Assembly (NCBI RefSeq): GCF_947495275.1
Contig: NZ_CANLYL010000002.1
Location: 124,001 to 188,000 of the forward strand
Length of the DNA stretch: 64,000 nt
Direction: 5' to 3'
Source: an uncultured Roseobacter sp.
GTDB taxonomy: Bacteria; Pseudomonadota; Alphaproteobacteria; Rhodobacterales; Rhodobacteraceae
Shown: piece by piece, positions 47,959 to 56,868 of the stretch
How positions within the stretch are numbered: the stretch's first letter is position 1
Layout: every line of letters starts with the position of its first letter
Notes under the pieces: model-generated
Seen by the model: the letters and a program-made list of their open reading frames with translations, nothing else
What the model was told of the DNA's origin: nothing
Databases searched by the model: none
Program-made: the position numbers and the translations under genes

Positions 47959-48603
47959 ATGGCATATACGCAAGCAATCGGTCGGAAATTCTGGTTCGAT
48001 TTCGACGACTATTTTAAGTTCAAAGCTGGCAGCAATGGCTTGGCCGACCGGTATACCGCATTGGGTGGTTACAACGCACCCGCGCAAAAATGGTCGGAGG
48101 CGCGCGCTGCCGGCGACATGAATATTTTCACCGGGTTTTGCGAAGAAAAAAAGGAAGACATCCTGTATCTGGCTGCTGAGCAGCGCCGCTCTTTCGACAC
48201 AGCATTCAATGGTGATATGGACGACGTCAAACGCGCGTTCCAAGACTTCGCGTTTGGGATCCTGGCCAGCCCAGGAACCACAGAGCGGCCGCCCAATGAA
48301 CTTGTGCATACGATGAACGGCGGTCTGCTCGCACAGGATTATCACAGTTGGCATGGCTTCATTGAGGCGGCCTTGGTTCTTGAGGATGAAGCGGACTTTT
48401 GGACAGACCTCAGATGGATCAATGGGATGGGCTGGGAACTGCAATGCAAAGCACGCCCGCAGGAGATCTACCCGAACCAAAATGAACCTCTCGCTCAGCA
48501 AGTCACAGACTCGATAACCACAAAGTGGAAGGGTCGCGACGCCGAAGAAATTGCCGTTGAGTTCGACAATTACGGCAATCGTCCCTTCGAGTGGTTGATG
48601 TAG
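47959..48603 (+). CDS. Unknown protein in the DyP/ferritin-like operon
   Basis: This 214-residue cytoplasmic protein is not recognised. The ATG at 47959 is preceded by AAAGGAG; an in-frame TTG at 47920 overlaps the upstream stop but is less likely. It is rich in aromatic and acidic residues (KFWFDFDDYFKFK, EDEADFWTDLRWINGMGWELQ). It takes the position that the 278-residue unknown has in the first module, but the two show no obvious likeness. Its stop abuts the stop of the convergent VTT gene. Confidence 0.72.
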   Translation: MAYTQAIGRKFWFDFDDYFKFKAGSNGLADRYTALGGYNAPAQKWSEARAAGDMNIFTGFCEEKKEDILYLAAEQRRSFDTAFNGDMDDVKRAFQDFAFGILASPGTTERPPNELVHTMNGGLLAQDYHSWHGFIEAALVLEDEADFWTDLRWINGMGWELQCKARPQEIYPNQNEPLAQQVTDSITTKWKGRDAEEIAVEFDNYGNRPFEWLM

Positions 48604-49206
48604 CTAACTGTGTTGAGATGGCTTGCGAACCGCATAAAAAACTGCGAGCACCATCAAAATGAAGGCCATGGTTGCGGCAACGCTAAATGGTAGTGCCACG
48701 CCGATCAACACATAGAGTGCCGCGAGTCCAACGTTGGCAATTGAAGTTACAGCAATCACTTGAAGAAACGGAACGCGCCGAAACCCCGCCATAACGACAG
48801 ATACTTCCGCGAGCACAGGCACGGGCCGAAAGATTGCAAGAGACACAAGGTCTACTGGGGCCGGCTGCTTTTCCGTCTCTTCCGTTTTCAGCAAAAGTTG
48901 TGGTACGTAGACGCCTGCCCAATACCCAACAACGACACCTAAGGTTAAGGAGACTGCAACAAGCGGTAACGCGACAGAAATGCCTAAGGTAGCACCAAGT
49001 AGGATGCCAACGGCGCTCGACGGGATAGGAAGGAAAATATCGACTATCAGGAGTACGCTGCCAATAAATGCAACCATGAACAAAGGTCGGTTCAACAACT
49101 CTAGTTCAACCCAATTCTCTATATCTTCGCCCCACAGCAGGAACGGGACGATGACAAAAATCGTCGAGATCAGGAAGACAGAGAAGTAGCTTTTTGCGTT
49201 TTTCAT
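48604..49206 (-). CDS. VTT-type (DedA-like) membrane protein
   Basis: This 200-residue inner-membrane protein has about five hydrophobic segments and VTT-like core motifs (LIVDIFLPIPSSAVGILLGATLG, then FRPVPVLAEVSVVMAGFRRVPFLQV). It is related to the shorter protein at 44462-44938. ATG 49206 is preferred over a GTG three codons earlier. It is convergent to the DyP operon, with stop codons directly abutting. Both VTT genes follow ferritin-like modules in the same relative arrangement, which suggests a shared job such as moving a product or lipid across the membrane. Confidence 0.75.
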   Translation of the reverse strand: MKNAKSYFSVFLISTIFVIVPFLLWGEDIENWVELELLNRPLFMVAFIGSVLLIVDIFLPIPSSAVGILLGATLGISVALPLVAVSLTLGVVVGYWAGVYVPQLLLKTEETEKQPAPVDLVSLAIFRPVPVLAEVSVVMAGFRRVPFLQVIAVTSIANVGLAALYVLIGVALPFSVAATMAFILMVLAVFYAVRKPSQHS

Positions 49207-49761
49207 AAAGTACACATCGTTGCACAGGAATAAAGGAAAACAGCTTCAAAACAAGTTTGCAAGGAAGCAGTTGATCACCAAAATCAGAATATGTGAATCG
49301 TGTTTACCAAAACGGGTTACGGTTTTCGGCACTTCGTTGCCATTCGTTTGGTGCGCAGCATCTGCGTCATAGGCTTGCACGTTGGCTTCGCGGCTAGCCG
49401 CACCAAGGTCAGTCATTCGGTTGTGATGGAAGAAATTCATGAGGTTGGCGACAGTGATGGATGACCGGTCCCAGTTGCCCCCCGACTACAACGCTGCTGC
49501 TCCAGCAATAGGCGGGAGAGAGTCGACTCTAACCGATGCTGCGTCGCGCTCACATAGACGTATGACGCGCTATGCGGTCATTCACGCCGGCAATCAACAT
49601 TCGGAGTGACTCCTCGAGTTTTACCAGTCAGGGTGCGTTGCGGTCAGTAATTGTCCACATTTCCTCGGAGTGCAGATCCATTCGGAATTACCGAGACCGT
49701 ATTGGTGGGCCAGAAATGGGTAATGCCGCGTCGTCCGCAGCAAAAAGAGAAGTCATCAATT
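49207..49761. other. Gene-poor stretch between VTT gene and eboF
   Basis: About 555 bases. A minus-strand frame at 49246-49440 (64 codons) and a plus-strand frame at 49572-49799 are open, but neither gives a recognisable product or ribosome site. The region must contain the promoter of the VTT gene. No repeat or mobile element is recognised. Confidence 0.4.
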
Positions 49762-51150
49762 TTATTCGCCAAAAACGTGATTCAAAACCAGCGATTTGAA
49801 ATCCACTGCGTTCACTGCGCTTTTGGGTAGCAAGTCTGCTTCTGATGATATCACGAGCGGGCCGAAGTACGGATCGTCGGTGATCCGACCATGCGTGCCT
49901 TTCACGAGCCCGGTTTCTGACTGCGAAATGATATCAAGAAGCTGTCGGAACCCCAGTTTGCGTTTGGCGAGTTTCAGACCCGCAGTCAGCTTTGGGTGCT
50001 TGATCTTAGGGTCAATGAATAGCTCAACCGGGTCATATCCAGGCTTGCGGTGGATATCGACGGTGCGGGCGAAGTCGGGGGATTTGGCTTCGTCCAGCCA
50101 GTAGTAGTAGCTGAACCAGCGATCTGCCTTGCTGACCACGACCATGTCACCAGAGCGTGGATGGTCGAGGCCGTTTGCGGCCCGCTCTTCGCCTTCCCAG
50201 ATGCTTTCCACGCCATCAAGCGCTGCGATGATGTTGCGGGCCTCTTTCCGTTTGCTTTCGTCGTTGACATAGACGTGGGCAATTTGGTGGTCGGCCATCG
50301 CAAAGACGGCACTGGCGCCTGCGTCGAGGATTTCGCGCCCGTGTTCCTCGGGACGCACAGCGATCAAGCCCGCCTTGCGCAGCGCGCGATTGATGTGGAT
50401 GGCGTCCGTCGCCTCGGTGACCCCGTATTCGGAGACGACGACGATGCGCCGGTGCTGCGCGTCGGCGACCGTGATCAGGTCGCCGCAAATTTCGTCGATC
50501 TCGCGCAGGTCTTGCTGCAATGTCGGATGGTCGAGGTCGGGTCCAAGCCGCTGCAGGTTGTAATCCAGATGCGGCAGATACGCCAGCGCCAGCGTGGGTT
50601 TGCGGGTTTCCATCACGTGGATCGTCGATTGCGCGATCCAGTCCGAAGAGGACCGATCCGTCAGCGGGCCCCAGAACTTAAACAGCGGGAATTGGCCCAG
50701 CTTCGCGTCCAGCTCATCATGCAGTTCAGGCGGATAGGCATAGTGATCGGGGATTTTGCGCCCATCTGCTGGGTACATCGGGCGGGGCGTCGCGGACCAA
50801 TCAGCGGTGGAATACATATTGTACCACCAGAACATCTTGGCGCAGGTGAAATCCGGGTTCATCTTCTTGCCCGCGTCCCAGATCTTTTCCCCGTTCACAA
50901 GGTTATTGGGCTGGCGCCACAATAATATCTCTTTCAGGTCATCAAAGAACCAGCCGTTCGCGACGATCCCATGCTCGGACGGCGTGAGGCCGGTGGCCAG
51001 TGTGGCCTGTACTGTGCAGGTCACCGCTGGTGTCACCGTGTTGAGGTGTCTTAATCCACCGCGAGCGACGAGCTTGTTCAGGTTGGGCGTATGTTGCCCC
51101 AACAGATGTGGGGCCAGGCCCACCACAAGAATTACCAGCGTATCCCGCAT
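49762..51150 (-). CDS. eboF: EboF-like nucleotide pyrophosphatase/alkaline phosphatase-fold protein
   Basis: This protein of about 462 residues has the alkaline-phosphatase/nucleotide-pyrophosphatase fold: TVTPAVTCTVQATLATGLTPSEHGIVANGWF (nucleophile Thr region), LAYLPHLDYNLQRLGPD (metal ligands) and KGTHGRITDDPYFGPLV near the end. The first metal aspartate of the family is replaced (ILVVGLAPHLLG), which, as far as I recall, is usual in the Ebo type. The ATG at 51150 has a correctly spaced GAAGGG site; one at 51156 is too close. It is the third gene of the eboA-eboB-eboF operon. Confidence 0.85.
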   Translation of the reverse strand: MRDTLVILVVGLAPHLLGQHTPNLNKLVARGGLRHLNTVTPAVTCTVQATLATGLTPSEHGIVANGWFFDDLKEILLWRQPNNLVNGEKIWDAGKKMNPDFTCAKMFWWYNMYSTADWSATPRPMYPADGRKIPDHYAYPPELHDELDAKLGQFPLFKFWGPLTDRSSSDWIAQSTIHVMETRKPTLALAYLPHLDYNLQRLGPDLDHPTLQQDLREIDEICGDLITVADAQHRRIVVVSEYGVTEATDAIHINRALRKAGLIAVRPEEHGREILDAGASAVFAMADHQIAHVYVNDESKRKEARNIIAALDGVESIWEGEERAANGLDHPRSGDMVVVSKADRWFSYYYWLDEAKSPDFARTVDIHRKPGYDPVELFIDPKIKHPKLTAGLKLAKRKLGFRQLLDIISQSETGLVKGTHGRITDDPYFGPLVISSEADLLPKSAVNAVDFKSLVLNHVFGE

Positions 51151-51219
51151 ATTCATTACCCTTCGTAGGTCTGGCCCCATGAATTGAACGCCAAACCGTG
51201 AATACTTGATGGTGATAGA

Positions 51220-52140
51220 CTATTCGATAATCAACGACTTACGTTGTGCACCCGGCTCTTCAATCACCGGATCACGCCCGCCGCGCAGGATCGAGTTGCC
51301 TTCGTACAGTGTCCGCTGGTCAATCGCGGGTGGGTTTAGCCAGTCTTCTTCCTTCATTTGACCAGACTGGCCGTAAGCCGTGAGCGCGTTTCTGTAGCAC
51401 ACCCGTTCCACCACATCCTTGGCAATCCCGCTTTCGAGCGCCAGTTGCGCTGTCTTCGCGACACCAAGACAATCGGAGATGCCCCAGTCGCAAGCGCTGT
51501 CCACGATGATCCGTTCTCCACCGTACTGTTTGAGCAGTTCCACCATCCGCGCATTGCCCATCTTGGTCGAGGGATAGATCGAAAAGCCAGCCCAATAGCC
51601 ACGCTGAAGGACCTCGCCCACAGTTTCCTCGTTATTGTGGTCGATGATCACCATCGACGGGTCGACGCCCATCTCTTCACACACATCCATCGACCGGGAC
51701 GTGCCGCGCTTCTTATCGCGATGCGGGGTATGGACCATGACTGGCAGGTTTAGGTCTTTGGCGAGGGCTAGTTGCAGGCGAAAGTATTTGTCTTCCAGCT
51801 CGGTCTGTTCGTCATATCCGATCTCACCAATTGCTACGACGCCCTCTTTCAAGGCAAAGCGGGGCAGCCACTCCATGACGCCTTCAGCAAGTTCCTCGTT
51901 GTTGGCTTCTTTTGAGTTCAACCCGATTGTGCAGTAGTGGCGGATACCAAACTGCCCGGCGCGGAAGCGCTCCCATCCGACGATGGTCGACAGATAGTCA
52001 ACGTAGGTGCCGACGAACGTACGCGGCTGGCCCACCCAAAAGGCAGGTTCAATCAACGCAACGACCCCGGAGGCGGCCATCGCCTCGTAGTCATCGGTCG
52101 TGCGCGAAATCATATGTGCGTGAGGGTCTATCAACATCAT
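51220..52140 (-). CDS. eboB: EboB-like TatD/metal-dependent hydrolase
   Basis: This 306-residue TIM-barrel hydrolase has the metal motif DPHAHM at residues 5-10, a carboxylate in IGEIGYDEQTE, histidines in VMVHTPHRDKKRG and IIDHNNEETV, and the final aspartate in IIVDSACDWG. That set matches TatD-related amidohydrolases and specifically the EboB group. It sits between eboA and eboF, 12 bases after the eboA stop. Its substrate is unknown. Confidence 0.87.
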   Translation of the reverse strand: MMLIDPHAHMISRTTDDYEAMAASGVVALIEPAFWVGQPRTFVGTYVDYLSTIVGWERFRAGQFGIRHYCTIGLNSKEANNEELAEGVMEWLPRFALKEGVVAIGEIGYDEQTELEDKYFRLQLALAKDLNLPVMVHTPHRDKKRGTSRSMDVCEEMGVDPSMVIIDHNNEETVGEVLQRGYWAGFSIYPSTKMGNARMVELLKQYGGERIIVDSACDWGISDCLGVAKTAQLALESGIAKDVVERVCYRNALTAYGQSGQMKEEDWLNPPAIDQRTLYEGNSILRGGRDPVIEEPGAQRKSLIIE

Positions 52141-52152
52141 GGTGCAAAACTC

Positions 52153-52884
52153 TTAAAAGGATGGGGCGGCATCGCCAAGGCGGTCGAGCAAAGCTGCAAT
52201 CTCTGGATCAGTATGGAAAGGTTCAATCGGTATCCACAGCTCTTCGGTGATCGGTCGGCCTGCCGCATGCCGCTCAGCGGCATAGTCGACAAGGATCCGA
52301 GCCAGTTCCCGGTTGGCCCGTTCGCGCAGGCCCAGGATCGGCGACAGTTCAGAGCCGACAAACAGCGCCTTGAGGATCATGTGGTTCCAGCGATGCTCGT
52401 CGAAGTGATCACGCGGGTAAGGATTGTGATGGCAAATTGCCTCAAACACTGGGCGCAGGTTTGAGCGCAAACCTTCGCCGACCTCGAACGCGAGCGACTG
52501 GGGCTTTGGATAGAGCGCAAGGCCGCAATAAAGGGCGATCATCTCGGCCGCATCAGAGGTCCGGCGCAAATCTTTGAACATGTCTGCGAAGGGGCGCTGC
52601 GGCTTGAAAACCAACAAACCATAAATGCGGGCAGCGACGTCGATACTCCAGTTATCAACGGACCATCCGTCATAGGCGTCTTTCACCGCAGCCGCTTCAT
52701 CCGGCGTTGGGTCGAGATCGGCCTTACCCAATTTGCGAGGTACGAACCCAAGGTAGAGGTGCAAATCACTCTCGACATCACTGCTTTTCAACTCGGCGCA
52801 CTGGTTGTTGAACCAGCCTGCCTCTGTGCCAACGCGTACGGAAACGATCCGATACAGGACCTCTTCAATTTTCTCAGTTTTCAT
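52153..52884 (-). CDS. eboA: EboA-domain protein
   Basis: This 243-residue all-helical protein matches the EboA family: repeated short helices with WSVDNWSIDVAARIYGLL, SDAAEMIALYCGLALYP, and NHMILKALFVGSELSPILGL. The family has no known biochemical activity but is always part of ebo clusters. The ATG at 52884 follows an in-frame TTG and is preferred. It is the first gene of the leftward ebo operon, divergent from eboD with about 220 bases between, which must carry both promoters. Confidence 0.85.
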   Translation of the reverse strand: MKTEKIEEVLYRIVSVRVGTEAGWFNNQCAELKSSDVESDLHLYLGFVPRKLGKADLDPTPDEAAAVKDAYDGWSVDNWSIDVAARIYGLLVFKPQRPFADMFKDLRRTSDAAEMIALYCGLALYPKPQSLAFEVGEGLRSNLRPVFEAICHHNPYPRDHFDEHRWNHMILKALFVGSELSPILGLRERANRELARILVDYAAERHAAGRPITEELWIPIEPFHTDPEIAALLDRLGDAAPSF

Positions 52885-53103
52885 CAAATTTCCAAAGAGA
52901 TAAGCTTCTCATTTTCGAGCCATCCCGTCGGGTTTGTGCTCCTAAGCCCTAACAACTTTACTGTACCACTCATTTGCAAGGATGGCAAAATCGTGCAAAG
53001 CTTTTTTTGATGACGGCACTCGCAGTCTTCTGACTTTAGGAATGGTTGTGCTGCACCTGTCGTTAATTCGCGTGGCGAAGTCCTTTGGTTTAAGGTTGGA
53101 TGA

Positions 53104-54321
53104 ATGGGTTTAGAGTTAGAAACAATTGGTGATGGTTCTGATTTAGTATGGCAGCGCTTTGAAGTTCCTTACGAATTTCCGGTCGTCTTTTGCGATAATG
53201 TACTTGATCCAACCAGCACCACGCTGCTCGATGCTATGTCGTACCGAGAGCCAGATTCCTGCCACAAGTGCCTTTTGTTTGTAGATGCTGGATTGCTCGA
53301 AAACGGCTCATCGGACCTACTTGACCAGATTGCGACATTTTGCGCGGCTCACCCTAACCGAATAGATATGGTTGCTCATCCGATTGCTGTCCCAAGTGGC
53401 GAAGCAATCAAAACGGGCCCAGAACATCTTGAGAAGATACAGAATGACATCCACAAATATCGGATTGATCGCCACTCTTACGTGATCGCCATCGGGGGCG
53501 GTGCGGTGCTGGACGCAGTCGGCTATGCCAGCGCGATTGCGCACCGGGGCGTCCGCCACATTCGCCTGCCCACAACCGTGCTGGCTCAGAACGACAGCGG
53601 TGTTGGGGTTAAGAACGCAATCAACCTGCACGGGGTGAAGAACTACTCTGGCACATTTGCCCCACCATGGGCCGTTATCAACGACTATCAGTTCATCCGT
53701 TCGTTGCCGACACGTGACCGGATCGCCGGTCTGGCAGAGGCGGTCAAAGTCGCAATGATCCGCGACGGCGCGTTCTTTGACTGGATGGAAACGCATACCG
53801 GCGATCTTACCCGGTTTGAAGAAAGTGCAGAGCGTTACGTGATCCGCCGTTGTGCTGAGTTGCATATGCGTCAGATCGGCCAGGGCGGTGATCCGTTCGA
53901 GCGCGGTTCGGCCCGCCCCCTAGATTTCGGCCATTGGGCAGCCCACAAGCTGGAGTCGATAACGCGCAATACCCTGCGCCATGGTGAGGCCGTGGCCATC
54001 GGCATCGCACTCGACACCCGTTATTCCGTTCTGACCGGATTGTTGGATGCGGATCAGGCGGACCGGGTGATGACTTTGTTGGAAGGGCTAGGCTTCTCTC
54101 TCTATCACCCCGATCTGTTTGCCGAAGGACCAGATGGCAGGTCGCGCCTGATTGCCGGTCTGGAAGAATTCCGTGAACATCTAGGCGGTGAGTTGACCAT
54201 CACATTAATATCCAGACTCGGGATCGACGTTGAGGTGCACGAGATCGACGATGCGCTAATGTTGCAAGCCTTGCATTGGCTTAAAGACAGCTTTGGCCCA
54301 TTGCCGCACGCGGCTGAATGA
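53104..54321 (+). CDS. eboD: EboD-like 3-dehydroquinate synthase homologue
   Basis: This 405-residue protein belongs to the dehydroquinate synthase fold: NAD-binding AIGGGAVLDAVGYASAIAHRG, LPTTVLAQNDSGVG, and zinc ligands in GLAEAVKVAMI, DFGHWAAHKLE and RHGEAVAIGI. It is longer than AroB and lies in an ebo cluster, so it is the EboD type (related to 2-epi-5-epi-valiolone/DHQ synthases) rather than the shikimate enzyme. Its true substrate is unknown. eboE starts 10 bases after its stop. Confidence 0.9.
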   Translation: MGLELETIGDGSDLVWQRFEVPYEFPVVFCDNVLDPTSTTLLDAMSYREPDSCHKCLLFVDAGLLENGSSDLLDQIATFCAAHPNRIDMVAHPIAVPSGEAIKTGPEHLEKIQNDIHKYRIDRHSYVIAIGGGAVLDAVGYASAIAHRGVRHIRLPTTVLAQNDSGVGVKNAINLHGVKNYSGTFAPPWAVINDYQFIRSLPTRDRIAGLAEAVKVAMIRDGAFFDWMETHTGDLTRFEESAERYVIRRCAELHMRQIGQGGDPFERGSARPLDFGHWAAHKLESITRNTLRHGEAVAIGIALDTRYSVLTGLLDADQADRVMTLLEGLGFSLYHPDLFAEGPDGRSRLIAGLEEFREHLGGELTITLISRLGIDVEVHEIDDALMLQALHWLKDSFGPLPHAAE

Positions 54322-54331
54322 GACGGTGCCG

Positions 54332-55498
54332 ATGCTCACTTATTGTATGAATATCCACCCGACGCAGACCTATGCGGAAACGATCCAATCGCTGCAGGGG
54401 CCTGTGCGCAAGGTGAAGGCTGGTTTCTCGCCGAAGATAGATTTCCCCATCGGCCTACGTTTTTCTGCGGAAACAGCCCGGGCCGTCTTGGCCGGAGGCA
54501 AAACAGCAGAACTGGCCGATGTGCTTTCGGATATTGGCCTCTTGCCACTGACCATGAACGGTTTCCCTTACGGCCCGTTCCACGGGACGCGGGTGAAGGA
54601 AAACGTGTATCTGCCAGACTGGCGGGCGTCGGAACGGGTGGATTACACCCACGATCTGATCACCCTGATGGCAGATATTAATAGACCCGAGACCTTCCTG
54701 ACCATATCAACCGTGCCGGGGGCTTTTCGCCCCAACGGGGTCGGTGCAGAGGCGGCGATGACCGCAAAATACATCGCAAGCGTTGCGGACTGCATTCGGA
54801 TTGGACGCGAGAAAGGCCAGACGATCGCCTTGGCAATCGAACCTGAACCCTTCTGTTTCCTTGAAACCATCGAAGAAACGATTGCTTTCTTCAAAGACTA
54901 CCTGTTCTCGCGCGAGGCGGCTCAGACCCTTGCCGAGAAAACTGGCCTGGCTCTGAGCCAAGCAGAGCAGGCCCTGCATGATCAAATCGGTCTATGCTAC
55001 GACGTCTGCCATGCAGCGGTTGAATTCGAAGACCCCGCGCAGAACTTTAAGGACCTCGCAGCAGAAGGGATTGAGGTTCACAAGATCCAGCTTTCCTCTG
55101 CCCTCCGCGTTGCCAAGGGGTCGCCTGCAATGCGCGAAGCCTTGGCACCCTTCAATGAACCAACCTATCTGCATCAGTTGATCTCAAAAGGCGAAAACGG
55201 CCTGCGACGATTCTCGGACCTGCCTGAGGCGCTTGGCCCAGATGGGGCAGCGGATGGCGAGGAATGGCGCGTGCATTTTCATGTCCCACTCTTCGTCGAA
55301 ACACTCGCGAAGTTCGACAGCACGCAGGCGTTTTTGAAACAGGTTCTGGCGCTGCATCGCAAGACCCCGTTGTCCCGACACTTGGAAATTGAGACCTATA
55401 CCTGGGACGTGCTGCCAGACGGAATCCGGGCCGAGACGATTGAGCAAGACATTTTGCGGGAACTCAAATGGGTCTCCAAACAGCTGGCTGCGGTATGA
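54332..55498 (+). CDS. eboE: EboE-like sugar isomerase/epimerase-fold protein
   Basis: This 388-residue TIM-barrel protein is of the xylose-isomerase-like superfamily. Characteristic are MLTYCMNIHPTQTYAE at the start, TMNGFPYGPFHG, ALAIEPEPFCFLETIEE (metal Glu), LCYDVCHAAVEFED (Asp-His) and WRVHFHVPLF. These match metabolite traffic protein EboE. The ATG at 54332 starts the conserved MLTYC block. It overlaps eboC by four bases. It probably converts the intermediate produced by EboD or EboF. Confidence 0.88.
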   Translation: MLTYCMNIHPTQTYAETIQSLQGPVRKVKAGFSPKIDFPIGLRFSAETARAVLAGGKTAELADVLSDIGLLPLTMNGFPYGPFHGTRVKENVYLPDWRASERVDYTHDLITLMADINRPETFLTISTVPGAFRPNGVGAEAAMTAKYIASVADCIRIGREKGQTIALAIEPEPFCFLETIEETIAFFKDYLFSREAAQTLAEKTGLALSQAEQALHDQIGLCYDVCHAAVEFEDPAQNFKDLAAEGIEVHKIQLSSALRVAKGSPAMREALAPFNEPTYLHQLISKGENGLRRFSDLPEALGPDGAADGEEWRVHFHVPLFVETLAKFDSTQAFLKQVLALHRKTPLSRHLEIETYTWDVLPDGIRAETIEQDILRELKWVSKQLAAV

Positions 55499-56352
55499 TC
55501 ACGACGTTTCTGCGCCTTGGGCGCATTTCGAACCTGCCAACCGTCTGGACCAACGCGCTAGCCGCCATTGTGCTCGTTAGCGTACCAAAGCCAGTTGAGT
55601 CCCCCGTGCTCAGCTTCTTGGCGGCGGGGGTGGCGCTGTCATTCTTTTACGTCGGCGGCATGTTCCTTAACGACGCCTTTGATGCTGAATATGATAAGGC
55701 AAAGCGGGCCGACCGACCGATCCCAAACGGTGAAGTTTCGGCCCAGTCTGTGTTCGCTTGGGGCTTCGGGTTTCTAGGCGTTGGGCTGGCGTTAGGGGCC
55801 ACCTTTGGCGGGCGAAGTGCGGTGGTCGCAGTAGCGCTTGCCGTCGCTATCATCCTTTACGACTGGCTGCATAAGAGAGTATCTTTTGGTCCCGTAATCA
55901 TGGCTACGACGCGGTTCTTGTCATACGCGCTCGCCGCAATGATGGCGGCGGGGACGATGGAGACAACAGCGCTTCTACCTGCCCTTGGCCTATTTGCTTA
56001 TATCATTGGTCTCACCTACGCTGCCAAGCAGGAAGAATATGATACAATTGGATCCGCCTGGCCGCTCGCAGTGCTGGCAGTCCCGGTTCTACTAATCATC
56101 ACTGCGGCCGTTTCAACACCACTGGTGATCTCCTTCGCCGCACTCTTCATCGCAATGCTCGCCCAGGCGCTCTGGCGGCTCTTCCGACGCCAACCGGGTG
56201 ACGTGCCAATCGCGGTCATCAGCATGATTGCGGGGATTTCACTTTATGATGCGACATTCATTGCGTCGGCAGGGCAGATCTCCTTAGCAGTTTTTGCTGC
56301 TAGTTTTTTTGTATTGACGCTCTTTTTGCAAAGAGTTGCACGGGGCACCTGA
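55495..56352 (+). CDS. eboC: EboC-like UbiA-family prenyltransferase
   Basis: This protein of about 285 residues is a UbiA-superfamily membrane enzyme. The first Asp-rich motif is NDAFDAEYDKAKRADRPIPNG; the second, in UbiA a second Asp cluster, reads AKQEEYDTIG here, which fits the EboC branch. About eight membrane helices are seen. The ATG overlaps the eboE stop (ATGA). The expected activity is prenylation or a related transfer to the cluster's own intermediate at the inner membrane. Confidence 0.88.
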   Translation: MITTFLRLGRISNLPTVWTNALAAIVLVSVPKPVESPVLSFLAAGVALSFFYVGGMFLNDAFDAEYDKAKRADRPIPNGEVSAQSVFAWGFGFLGVGLALGATFGGRSAVVAVALAVAIILYDWLHKRVSFGPVIMATTRFLSYALAAMMAAGTMETTALLPALGLFAYIIGLTYAAKQEEYDTIGSAWPLAVLAVPVLLIITAAVSTPLVISFAALFIAMLAQALWRLFRRQPGDVPIAVISMIAGISLYDATFIASAGQISLAVFAASFFVLTLFLQRVARGT

Positions 56353-56868
56353 TTAAATCTCTCTAGACTCAATCCAACTGCAATGGATTTCTTAGTGACG
56401 ATTGACAATTGACCCTATGCTGCAAGGCGAGTGCGCCGTGTTGAATTCAAGCTCCGATACCGATACTGGCGACGCCGGTACTTTTGCAGCGAGTGTCGCT
56501 TTTCACTGCGACCCCAAACTTCACATAGTGGACTTTGATCTGAAAAAGCTGAACGGTAGCAATGTCCCGCGACTTGATCCTTGCACAAGCAATCAGTACT
56601 GCGGCAGACATGAACGACCGGTTTGGCCGCCGCATACCAGCGTCCGCGACCGAGCGATTGCAGCGATTTTCGAGCTGCGAGCGCGCGCAGCGAGGAAAGG
56701 TCACGACCGAATTGGGCTCGTTGCCGCCATCGGAGCAATTGCAGCATCTTATTGGCAGGCCCAGGTCGCGGCGATGTGGACGGCCCAGAGCCGACATTGA
56801 TGAAAGAACGGATGTACGGTTGGGTAGCAGTCATTCGCTGTAATGCAACGATGCCAAACGGGTGCCGG
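56353..56868. other. Gene-free spacer between the ebo cluster and the defence island
   Basis: About 515 bases. A plus-strand frame at 56402-56800 (132 codons) is open but its sequence is unlike a real protein and lacks a ribosome site; antisense frames are no better. Words such as GAACGACCGG and CAGTCATTCGCTG recall non-coding repetitive remnants I associate with Rhodobacterales genomes, so I suspect decayed DNA. This is a weak judgement. Confidence 0.35.

Noticed and set aside
53104-54321. AroB, the shikimate-pathway dehydroquinate synthase
   Set aside because: The gene is within an ebo set and is longer than AroB; the EboD identity explains it better.
56402-56800. 132-codon plus-strand frame after eboC
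   Set aside because: No ribosome site, no recognisable sequence, and overlapping frames on the other strand are equally open.
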